Shown piece after piece: positions 41,511-51,403 of a DNA stretch of 64,000 nt. Below the pieces are notes generated by a model that saw nothing but the letters and a program-made list of their open reading frames with translations, was not told where the DNA came from and did no database searches. The first letter of the stretch is position 1, and each line of letters begins with the position of its first letter. A program made the position numbers and the translations under genes. The DNA lies in contig KV918872.1 of assembly GCA_002049455.2 (NCBI GenBank), positions 62,001 to 126,000 of the forward strand. The letters run 5' to 3'. This DNA is from Porphyra umbilicalis. Its lineage: Eukaryota; Rhodophyta; Bangiophyceae; Bangiales; Bangiaceae.

Positions 41511-44500
41511 ATGCATCCGCGCTCATCCCCTCGGCCACCGCCGCGCTCGGGGGACATGGCACCGTTTGCGCCCGACACGCCCCCCCGGGACACACCGCCG
41601 TCCGACCCGCCGGCGGCGGGTGACGGCGGCAGCGACGTTGGCGTCGCGACTGGTGGCTGCGGCAGCACCAGCGGTAGCCGCCGCCGCCGCAGCGCCGCCG
41701 TCGCCAGCAATGCCGGCACGGCAGCTGCCGCCACCCCCACCGCGTCCGTGGCCGCTGGTGGCCTCCGGTCGCACGCCGCCGCCGCGGTCGCATCTCCATC
41801 CCCCCCCCCAATTTTTGCTGCGATGCACCACGCGCGCCTTGCTGCGGTGCGACTGCGGTTACCGCCTGGCGCCGACGCCTCCGCCCCGCGTGCGCCGTCG
41901 CCCCCAGCACCTGGGTGGGAGGACGCTGCCGCGGGTACATCACTGCCGCCTCCGCCAGTTCTGACTGGCGCTTTCGTGTTACCGGGCAACCGAGTCATGG
42001 CGTGGGCGCCCCACCCTCCGGGGGTCGTCGCTGCCTCCGCGGCGGGGCGGCTGCGGGGTGTGGGTGGCGGCCGCGCTTCCGGGACCAAACAGAGCGGCGG
42101 TGGCGGCGGCAGTGGCGACCGCAGCTACGGCGATGGCACTCGCGTCCCTGTCGCCGCTCTTCATGGCTCGTCCATCCGCGAGCCCGGCTCGGTGCACGCT
42201 GTCACTCTCGGCGACGCGGTTCTCCTCCGCCCCGCTACGGGCGACGGCCGTCCGTTCGTCGCCCTCGTCCTCGATTTGTACGTCGATGCGGGTGCGCCCG
42301 CCGCACCGCTCGCCGACGTGCGGTGGTTGTACCGGCGGGAGGATGTGGCCGCGGCGGTTGCCGCGACGCCACCCGGCTCGCCGGGCGGGCGCGACGAGGA
42401 GCTGTTTTGGACTGACCACGTCGACCGGCGGCAGCCGGCAGCGGCGATTGTAGGCAAGGCGCTGGTCGTTGGAGGAGGGACCTACCGCCGCGCTGTAGGG
42501 GGTGGTGGGGGGGAGGACCATGGCAGGCGGTCGGCGTGTGGCGGCGCGTCGGCGGCGGAGTGCACGTCCGCCGCGGCAGCTCGCGCGACAGCTGGCGCAC
42601 ACCTTCCGTTGCTCCTCTACTACATCACCCGCGCCTATGACCCGGTTGCGCGCAAGGTCATCCCGTGCCCGAGGCTGCTATTTTTGACCGCCGACGGCGG
42701 CTGTGGCGGCGGCGGCGGCGGTGGTGGCAAGCGGCGGCCGTCGGGCGGCGTCGCGTCCGCCGCGGCCGCGGCGACGACGGCCCAGGCCGACCGCAAGCGG
42801 CCCGCGGCTGTCGGCGGCGGCTACGCGTCCACCAGCGGCGTTGACGCCCCTGCCGCTGCCAAACGCATCCGGCGGTCGCCGCTCTCCCCCCCCGCGCCCG
42901 CGTCGGACACGGACGACACGGCGTCGGATGGGGCAGGCCGCCCGGCCGCCCCCCGGCTGGCGCGACCGCTGCCGCTACCGTGGATGGTTGTCACCCCCTC
43001 CGATTGCGGCGCGGCAGCGGAAGCAGCGGTCGTGAGCGACTTGCACCGCGGGGCGGGAGCGGCCGCGGTTACCGCGCTCCGCGGTTGGCTGCGGTCGGCG
43101 GCTGCGTCAGCGGGGAGTGAGACTGGCGGTGGTAGCACCCCCGTGTGGGAGGCGATAGTTGGGGGCGGTGGCGGCCTGGCTGCCGCCCTCGTCCGCGTTG
43201 CTCTGCGTGGGGCGACTGGAGGCCTTTGGGGCGCCGCGCCCCCTCGCGTCATTCAAGTCCACGGGGTGTGGGTGGTGCCTGACACGTTAATGGGCGAGCC
43301 GGGGGGAACGGCGGGCCTCTGGGCGCTTTTTTGGGCGGTGGGGACGCAGCATCGCTGGTGGCACACCACGGCGGCGGGGCCGCTTGGCCACCTCCGGCGG
43401 CGGGATTGGCGACGGGCGGCGGCTGGTCTGCGCTACCTGCTGCGGCGGCGCCGTCGACTGCCGCCACGCCCGCCTCCGCCGCCGACGTACCGGCCGCCAC
43501 GGCGGCGGCGGCGGGCGCACCCGCCCCTCCGTCCCCCCCCCAACCGACGATCGTCATCCTCACGAATCCTACGGCTGACGCGGTTTTGCTCCCCCGCCTT
43601 CGGGAGGCGCTCGCAGTGCCGCCCTCGGAAAGTGGCACGGTTGCTGGCGCTCGCTATCTCGTGCTCATAGGCGACGACGATCTGCCGGCGGCGCCGGGGG
43701 ACACCGCCGCCGCTACGCTCTTGGCGACTGCCGGCGGGGTGTCGCTGGCTGTTGCCTCCGACAGGTCGCTGCCCACCGGCGGGGCTGGCCAGGCGGCGGC
43801 CGCGCCGCTGTTGGCGGTCGCCGCGGTGCCCGGCGCCAGCAGGCCCGGTGCCCACACCCCCCGGCACGCCGTTGGCGGCACCCCCCCCAACCGCCCCGTG
43901 CGGGCGGCGCTGACCATCGTGCTTCCCCCCCCTCCCCTCACCGCCGTCGTCACGGCCCTCGGCCGGCGCCTCCACGACACGCCCGCGTGGTCACCCGTGG
44001 AGCTCGCGACGCTCGTCTCTGCCGCCGGCACTTGGCGGCGCTCGGCTAACGCGGTCGCTGCTGCGGCCGTCGCCGCGCGGCGGACTGCGCTCGCTGCCTC
44101 GCGGTCGGACGCGGCCGCTGCCGCCGCCGCCCACCCCGCCGCCGTGGCGGCGGCGGCCGCCGCGGCCGCTGACGCAGACGCGCGGCAGCAGGTTAAGGCG
44201 GGTGAGCTCGCCGCCGCGCGCGCGGCGCACGTGCAGCGGGTGGCCGTTGTTGCGGCAGGCGCCTCCGACGCGGCGACTGCCGCGCGTCTCGCCGCCGCCG
44301 CCGCAGACGCGGTCGCTGCCGCCGCGGCGGGGCCAGCGGCCGATGCGCTGCTGCCGGGCCTCGCCGCCGCCGCCGCCGCTGTAGCGGTGGCGGCCGCCGC
44401 CCGCGCGGACGCCGCGGCCGCCGACGCGGCGGGCGCAGAGCGGAGGCGACCGGGGTCGCCCCCCCCAGCCCCCCCCCCCCCGCCGCCCCCCAGAACCCCC

Positions 44501-45018
44501 CCCCTCCCCCGACGGCCATTGCCGACGCACACGTGCGCGTCGGCATGGACGCGGTCCGGGCGGCGGTCGACGTGGAAGCGGCCCGGCGGGGCGCCGCCGC
44601 CGCCGCGCTGCGCGGCTTGTCGCCGGGCGAGCGCCTCGCGGCGGGCGTCTTGTACCGATGGGCGCAGGGCTTGCCCGCTGCCCCCCCGGCCCCCCCGTCG
44701 ACGGTTGTTGACGATGGCGGCGCGACGCTGCCTCCGAGGCCGGGCGCGCCGCTGCTGCGTGTTACCTGGGTGGTGGCGGCAATGCGTGCGGCGTTGGCCG
44801 CGTCATCACCCGCCGCATCAGGCGATGACGCGGGCTGCTATTGCCGCGGCTGGTTGGCCGGGCTCGCCGCGCGGAGGGTCGTGTCGGTCTTGCCCGGTTG
44901 CGGGGGGGGGGAGGCTGCTCTCATGTTGAATGTGGGGGTGGAGGCACTCGAGGCCGCGTCGCCGGTTGCGGGTGGGGAGGGTGGGGAGGGAGGGAGGGAT
45001 ATGGAGGGAAGCGTGTAG
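41511..45018 (+). CDS. BAH-domain protein, probable host chromatin gene
   Basis: The start at 41511 (MHPRSSPRPPPRSGDM) is chosen because upstream codons enter element-E sequence; an ATG at 41334 is also in frame. After about 220 disordered residues comes a BAH domain (bromo-adjacent homology, a chromatin and nucleosome reader) at about 42180-42660. It has GDAVLLRP, FVALVLDLYVD, DVRWLYRREDV, DEELFWTDH, IVGKALV and YYITRAYDP. The rest is Ala-rich and probably helical, with one globular patch (TIVILTNPTADAVLLPRL, ARYLVLIGDDDLP). The frame changes twice: between about 43330 and 43560, which includes runs of six T and nine C, and within C runs at 44459-44515. It then continues to HVRVGMDAVRAAV and a stop at 45016-45018. 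These changes could be short introns, homopolymer errors or decay. The only chromatin-type gene in the window. Confidence 0.65.
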
Positions 45019-45101
45019 GAGGTGGCGACGGCGGCAGCGGAAGGGAGTGCGCACAGCAGGATGGTGCAGTCTGGGGCGCGTCGCAGCGCAGTTGTGCTTA
45101 C

Positions 45102-45338
45102 GGTCATTGTGCGCTTGTAAAGCAGGGTGGAGCACTTTGTAGCCCACGTGTTAACTGAAAGCGCGTTCGCGAAAACACCCTGGACTTGCAAAACGATAGA
45201 ACTGTTTTCACACGACGAAAGATACATAGGCAAGTCGAGCACCGCCTCCCGGGTGAGCGTCACCTGCACGACCGGCTCCGCTTGGGAGCGCACGTACGAG
45301 CGGGAGATCAGAAAAAAGGAGATGAGGAAGGCGGCCAT
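45102..45338 (-). CDS. Possible exon of a single-pass membrane protein, weak
   Basis: The minus-strand frame from an ATG at 45338 gives a hydrophobic segment (AAFLISFFLISRSYV), then VVQVTLTREAVLDLPMYLSS and CENSSIVLQVQGVFANAL. It runs to a good donor (GTAAGC at 45101-45096). Composition differs from the surrounding Ala/Pro/Arg-rich shadow frames. Preceding exons may lie at 45480-45960, but no consistent splice chain could be built. It would converge on the BAH gene. A chance frame is possible. Confidence 0.25.
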
Positions 45339-45349
45339 GGCGGCGGTGG

Positions 45350-46462
45350 TGGCGGTCGCCGACGTGACCACCGCTTGCTGGCGTAGGGGGCGCTCCGCCC
45401 ACCGCCGCCGCGGCGTCCACCGCGGCCCGCACGAACGGCAGCTGCTGCCGTCGGGGGGGTACCCGCCCACTGGTGGTTAGCGGCCGCCCGCATGTTCCTC
45501 GACGACCAGCGCTTTGTCTTCGTCCGAGGGGGGGTAGGTGATCGCCGCGAGGGGCTCCTGCCGCACCCACCGGAGGGTCAGCAGCGGCCGCCACCGCCGT
45601 GGCGGGCGGCGGCTGCCACCGAGGTACGGCCGCCACCATCCGAGAAACCACCGGCAGACGCTGGTTGGGCACTCGTCGCTTGCCGCAGCGCAGACTCGAG
45701 GCCGAGCTGCGCGATGCGCACGTGCGCGGTGGCGACGCGGTGGATGGGGAGGGGGGGTATGTGGGGCCACAGAGGGGGAGGGGGGGGGAAGAAGCCGTCG
45801 ATGGCACGGGGGGGCGGGCGGCGGGGTGGAGCGAGAAAAAAGCAGGGGCGCCACGCCGCCGCCGCCGCCGCCGCCGGCACCGCCGCGGCCGCGGCCGCCG
45901 CGGCCGCGGGCGCCACTCGCTGCCGTGTGCGGGCGCGCGTCGTGCGCACGGTCGTCCACTACTCACCGCCGCGTCGGCGGCAGGCGCGGCGGCAACACCG
46001 CCAGCGGCGGTGGCCGCCGACCCCACCCGCCGCGCGCGGGTGTTGCGGGAAGGGACGCGACCACGCAGGCCGCAGCGCATTCAGCGCCGACACGACCCCC
46101 TGTTTGAAAAATCAAAACCGACGTCTCACACAGGGCCCGCAGAGCCCGATTTTGGCCAACTACCGCGGAATTACGACATCATGGCCGTTCGTCGCCTCGT
46201 TCACCTGCCCCCACGACTCCGTAAACGCCGCACCTGCCCTCACGCACCTTTTAAACCACGATTCTGCTTCCGCGGACCGTACGGGCGATGAAGACGTCGC
46301 CACCTCTAGCAACTTCACAGAAAGATGCGGGCAGCCCCGGCGCATGTTCCCATAGTCAAGAAAGCGCCGGGGGACGTCCTCCAACGGCGTAGGGAGCCAA
46401 ACGGACCGCCAAAAACGTTTCTTTAACTACTCCCGCAACGTGCACTAGAAAAAAGGACTTTT
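45350..46462. other. GC-rich stretch, no gene resolved
   Basis: Several long overlapping frames on both strands (for example 45208-46080 minus and 45492-46355 plus) reflect GCC/CCG repetition and have no domain. The end turns AT-richer after 46080. Confidence 0.35.
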
Positions 46463-46474
46463 TTTTCGACGTGT

Positions 46475-46528
46475 GGGTGTGAGAAAGCACCCTAGACTAA
46501 AGTCCAGGGAAATACTCTTGCAAATCGG
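46475..46528. repeat. Direct repeat, copy 1, flanking a pogo-related fragment
   Basis: About 55 bp containing GAAAGCACCCTAGACTAA and GTCCAGGGAA, repeated at 47353-47411 in the same orientation. The second copy directly abuts a pogo-type terminus. Confidence 0.6.
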
Positions 46529-47214
46529 ATGGTTCAAAGGACCCCAAAAATGCCAGAAAACATGAAGGAAACAGCTGCATGCGATACACTCTCTTGGCCT
46601 CTGCCACTCTGCCTCAAAGATACTTTGCAGCATCACGGGACGTCGGCTCGCCTTGCCTCCACCGGCCGCCCCTTTTCCCGCAGTCCCACCCATCTCACCG
46701 CGCACAAAGCCAGAGCAGATGGTCACCATATCATTCTCGGTCATGGCCGCGGGGACGTCCTCTTCGCTGGGACGACCATCGTCCTGTAAAGGGACGCCGG
46801 CGCCAGCCGTGGCCCATCGGGCGACCTTCTCGTTCAGGAGGCGCGAAGCTCGCCGCCGGCGCCCCCTCCATCACTGCCGTCGGCCTGGTCGTTGCCGACG
46901 CGCGATGCATCGCATTCAACGTCCTCATTGGCGCCCGTGTCGAGGAGCCCCTCTGCGTCCTCCCAGGCTGATGACAGCAGGTGGCCGTTGCTGTGCCCAT
47001 CCCGCACGGATGGCGCCCGCGCATCATGGCGTCGAGCACATTGTTTGTGGGCACACGACGGAAAAATGGTCCCCACGCCTCATAGCGTCGAGCACCTTGT
47101 TTGTGGACGCTAGACGGAGCAGTAAGACACCGCGCCCTGAAAAAGTAACGATTGTGGCACGGATTTGCACCGAAAAATAATTGGTGGACTGGCGCCCCAA
47201 GAGCGCAATTGAAA
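46529..47214. other. Possible decayed coding remnants
   Basis: A minus-strand frame near 46850-46990 is acidic (EDAEGLLDTGANEDVECD) and looks protein-like, and another near 46650-46760 reads MTENDMVTICSGFVRGE. They are in different frames and match no family I recognise. They may be debris of the transposon gene belonging to the terminus at 47350. Confidence 0.25.
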
Positions 47215-47350
47215 TGGTGTACTTTTTTGCCAAGCACGCCCCAATCACGCCCCTGAAATCTGGGCGTGCAGGGCGTGACACGCCCAAAACACGTGAAATT
47301 GCACGCCCCAGGCGTGCAATTCAGCACGCCCCGGGCGTGTTGCACAACCC
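47215..47350. mobile_element. Right end of a second pogo-like element
   Basis: Ends CGTGTTGCACAACCC followed by TA at 47351-47352. Read inward this is GGGTTGTGCAACACGCCC, the same terminus as the element at 21771-24536, with the same dense CACGCCC/GGGCGTG motifs. No matching left end was found, so it is truncated or a deletion derivative. Confidence 0.65.
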
Positions 47351-47352
47351 TA

Positions 47353-47411
47353 GGTGTGTGAAAGCACCCTAGACTAAGGTCCAGGGAACGTACATCTGAT
47401 TGGACAATCGG
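47353..47411. repeat. Direct repeat, copy 2
   Basis: Second copy of the 46475-46528 sequence, starting immediately after the TA that bounds the pogo terminus. Confidence 0.6.
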
Positions 47412-47955
47412 TTCCGAAACGACAACCACCCGAGGCGCTCATGACGCTCGATCGTGAATTTGAATCATAAATGGTGCAATGAGACATGGAAAGGCGTGGC
47501 AGGACTTGTGCCCCGTTCTTCAGGAGGTGTTCCTGGGGGGGTAGGTAGGCAAATTCTGACAGACTTGCAGCAACAGATTACTCGATCACAGATCAGCTGT
47601 GAATCATCATTTCAAGTGCCATCAAGTGCGGTGGGCCCCGGACTGGAGCGATCGAGTTGTGCTCAGATATAAAGAAGGGCACCTTACATATAAATGCGCA
47701 ATGACTGTATCGTGTGTTCACGCGCAAACGATCAATTCTTGTAAAAAGCTCCGTAAAAAGTTTGCGACCCGCCTGGATGGCGCCGTAAATGGCGATTTCG
47801 CCCACATCAACCTCACAGGAGTTCAAGAATCTGATGAGAGTAACTAATTCAATCTCTCGGCCTCAAGCTCTGATCGTCTTGCCACCGCAATGAAAAAATA
47901 GAACTTGCAGCACTGTACTCGATTTCATATTCCAGGCACGTGCGTGCAATACCCT
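47412..47955. other. No gene seen
   Basis: AT-richer than its surroundings, with only short frames and no recognisable motif. Confidence 0.35.
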
Positions 47956-49531
47956 GCGCAGTGCACCTCGTTGCTTGATCCACAACGAGCCTCGTTTTCC
48001 CCCAAATCGCTCTTGCAAGAACTTGCACGGCCCCTCGGAAGCACCTGTACGAGGCGATGTTTTTGCAAAAACATGTTGAAACATGCATACGTTTGCATGA
48101 CTGCATTTTTCATTGACTTCTTGGATGCATCAAAAGCCTCTTTGAGAGCCGCTTCCTATGGTCTTGAGCGACATGGTGAAAATGCGCATGTGCAAACGTA
48201 CACATGTGCTCAACAAGTGCGCGCGAGCGCTCCCATCCTTCCAACGAGGTGTTTTCGATTATCTTGCAAGCTTCATTAAGACACCGTAGTCGACGGGTAC
48301 GTATCAAGTCGTGCGTGGGGTCTGAAGGTGCTGAGAAGGTACTTTCTTGCCACAGTTATCTGCCGATCTGCCCGACTTTGTTACACTTACTTCGAGCCGG
48401 AGGAGCAACGTTTGCCCTTCCACAAACGGCGATCGGCAATGGCTTGGGAAACGAGATTTCCCATTCCATTAAGTTCTTCGACGAGTGCCAACGAACGGTG
48501 CATCTCGAGCGGAAAAGAGGCTTTCCGACGGCCACAAAGCCGCGGGGGTTACGGCGCGATCCGCATCGATCCACGGGTCCGCTGACTTGGCGTGGTTGCC
48601 CAGTCTTGGTCGCTGCCGGCGTTTGCCTGCCTGGCGCCGCCACGTCCTCTCCGCTACACAATGGGCACACGCGCCCTCTATAACTGTGGCGCCTCCCCCA
48701 TCCCTTATCAGAGGTAGCCAAGCAGCTTTGTACTCCTCTTCCACCAACTGCAGCCCCGTCCGCTGCGGCTGCCACAGGCGGCTATCCCCCGGTTCGGCCG
48801 CCACGTGTGTGGCGTCGGATGACTGCCCCCCCGCCCCCCGCCACTGCCCCCCCCCCCTCCCGCTGCCCCCCCACACGATGCCCACCGCCCCCCTCACCGG
48901 CCCCACCGGCGCCGCCGAGCATTGGGCATAGCTGGGAACTGTGCACTGGGCGCGGGGGCCGTGGTGCAGGGGGGGCGGGGGAGGGCAGCGGGGAGGGCAG
49001 CGCAGGCCAGGAGTGAGCCGGGACTGCACCCTCGCTGGCGCGGCCACGTCCTATTTCTTCTATTGGTACGAGATCGGGGTGCTTGCTTGTCCCCCGCAGG
49101 AACAGGAAGCCGCGAAAGGGTGTCGGCAGCGGCGGCGGCCAGAGCGGATAACGCCGGTAGAGAGGCGTCAGGCTGCGAAAACTGTCTGCTTTCTTCCCAC
49201 TCACCGCCCCGGAGTCGGCGCAACCGTTTTCTGCTGGTGGGCTGCACGATGGTGTCCTTCTACGTATTTCTTGCCCTACTCGGAACAGATCCGGTACTGA
49301 GCACCGCTCTTGTTTAGTGCATCAAGTCGCACTTGCAAGAACTTGAGCGGACTTCATCGAGCTCTCAATCACGCTCAAATCTCGTCACTAACGCGCCACA
49401 ACCAGTTTTTTCGTCAAGATACGAGCAAACACTCCTGGCATGCGAACAGGAGCCCGTTTTCAGCGAGCGTTTACGAGCGATTTGGGGGAAAACGAGGCTC
49501 GTGGTGGATCCAGCAACGAGGTGTGCTGCGC
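47956..49531. mobile_element. Candidate non-autonomous DNA transposon with 57-bp inverted repeats
   Basis: The left arm 47956-48012 (GCGCAGTGCACCTCGTTGCT to CCCAAATCGCTC) and right arm 49475-49531 are inverted copies with few differences. The sequence between them is about 1.46 kb without a transposase. A shorter motif, TTGCAAGAACTTG, lies just inside the left arm and again near 49337. No clear target duplication was found, so the superfamily is unassigned. The right arm ends about 50 bp before the truncated end of element B. Confidence 0.55.
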
Positions 49532-49583
49532 TGGCCTTCGGGGAGCTGGCGCGCTCGGCGACGCATTGACACCGTACACGCAA

Positions 49584-50826
49584 ACGTCGACCCCCAAGCG
49601 GACAGAAACCGAACATATATCGAAGCAGTCACGAGGTGAGGGAGGGAGGGACGAAAAGTCTGCGATCCCGACAAGAACGCGTCGCCACTTTCCAATCGTC
49701 TGTGCAGACTTTCGTTATCTGAGTAAACATACCGAAAGTCAGGTTCACACGTCTAAAATAAAGCGCCACGAACTGACAGAAACTGGTCGCCCTGCTGGCA
49801 CGACGCAGCAAAATCTCACTTCGGGAAGACACCTGGCGAACTAATGACAGATGGCGAGCCTCACGCGACAGCGCAGAGCCGCGGCTCTCGGTCGAGGACC
49901 CTGGAAACGGGGTGCGCTGTGCGACGCGCTGTCAAGACGCGGCCACTGCAGGAACCGCGCGGTCCAACAGATGCTTCGATTCGAATGCTTCTGGAACGAG
50001 AGGCGGACGGCGCCTCTGCTGGTGGCGGCGTTGGCTTGCTCAGAACGAGCACTGCCACAATCGTCGAAACGGACAGTGTCGGTGGGCCCGCGCGGGAATA
50101 TCGGCGCGGTCGCGCAATCAATCACGTGATCCGTTTGCATGCAATGAGAAATCTTTGAAAGTTTTCAATCTGATCCAAGCCATATCATTGGCTGCTGGAA
50201 AGGTTCACAGAAATGTTGGAAGGGAGGCGTATCCATCATCGGGAGGGGTCAGCCGGCCCGTGATCAGATTGCTCTGGTCCTTGTTAGCGCCAGGCCCGCC
50301 CCCCCCCTCCAATCGGTCGAAGGGCAGCCTCATGTCAAGCGTGGCGCGGCGCGTGCCTCAGCCGCTTTCACGAGGCGGAGATCTAGTCGAAACAGGGCAC
50401 GCACGAGGCCCCGTGCCAGTGTCGGTGTGGCGCGCCTCGTGGGCAGCGCTGCGTGGGGCCGTGTCGCAGAGGGGGCCGTTCGGTGAGCCTCAAATGCACC
50501 TCCCTGGGCGGTCTCGGGCACACCTTCCGCTCGGGCGGGCCCGCAGCACCCTGCGCCCCCCCATTCACGCACGCGCACGAGAGGCCGAAGCGTGGGATGC
50601 CATCCGCGGGTCGTTGGCGCCCCCCTTGGGCCGCCATCGGCCGCACGGAGGGGCGCCCCCTGGGCTGCGGTCGCGCGCTTGTGCTCCGCGTGCGCGCGCT
50701 TCTCGTGTCGCGTGCTGTCGGCCGCCGGCGACGGCATATGAACACGCCGTCCGCCAGTGGCTCGTGCTCCCTTGCTCATTCATCCCAGCGACCTCCCGAA
50801 CGCATCCCCCTCCTGTTGATTTCTTC
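49584..50826. other. Right arm of element B (inverted)
   Basis: Inverted counterpart of 39776-41014 in element A; no gene. The long plus-strand frame at 49912-51765 is an incidental GC-rich frame. Confidence 0.5.
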
Positions 50827-51215
50827 CCGCCCTTGACGCCGGCGTGGGACACCGGCGGCTGCCCCCCCTCCCCTTCTGCTACCGTTGAGTTCTTTCCGCT
50901 CTGCCGCCGGCGTGGGATTCCGGTGGCTGCCCCTCCCCCCCTCCGTGCTACCGTTGAGTTCTTCGCGCCCTCACCGGCGGCGTCGGACGCCGGCGGCTGC
51001 CCCCCCCCCTCTGCTACCACTGCGAATTTCCCGCTCTGCCGCCGGCGTGGGAAGCCGGCGGCTGCCTTCTCCCCCTCTCTGCTACCGTTGCGTTTTTCCC
51101 GCGCTTGCCGCCAGCGTGGCACGCCGGCGGCCATTACCCCAACCCCCCCTTCTACTGTTGAGCGTTTCCCACCCTTGCCGCCGGCGAGGCACGCTGGAGG
51201 CGGTTCCCCGTTTTC
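50827..51215. repeat. Array of palindromic hairpins, element B
   Basis: Six units of about 65-70 bp with GCCGCCGGCGTGG and CCGGCGGCTGCC palindromes separated by GCTACCGTTGAGTT-like sequence. Same position relative to the second gene as the four-unit array at 39529-39775. Confidence 0.7.
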
Positions 51216-51403
51216 CCCCCCGCTTGTTTTATTTTGCCGCCGGCCACCCGCGTGTGTATATTGGCCCGCGTGCGCCGCCTGTGCTGCGTGGGCGCCGGCG
51301 GGGTGCCGTGTCCGCAACGCTGCCGTGTCCCCTCCGCCGCCCCCCCCCTCCTTAACCCTCGGTCAATCTGTTAAAGAGCCGCCGCTCTCCCCCGTCTCTC
51401 ACC

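Noticed and set aside
45208..46080. 290-codon minus-strand ORF
   Set aside because: Arg/Pro/Ala low-complexity translation of CCG-rich DNA with no domain; only the small hydrophobic frame at 45102-45338 was kept, with low confidence.
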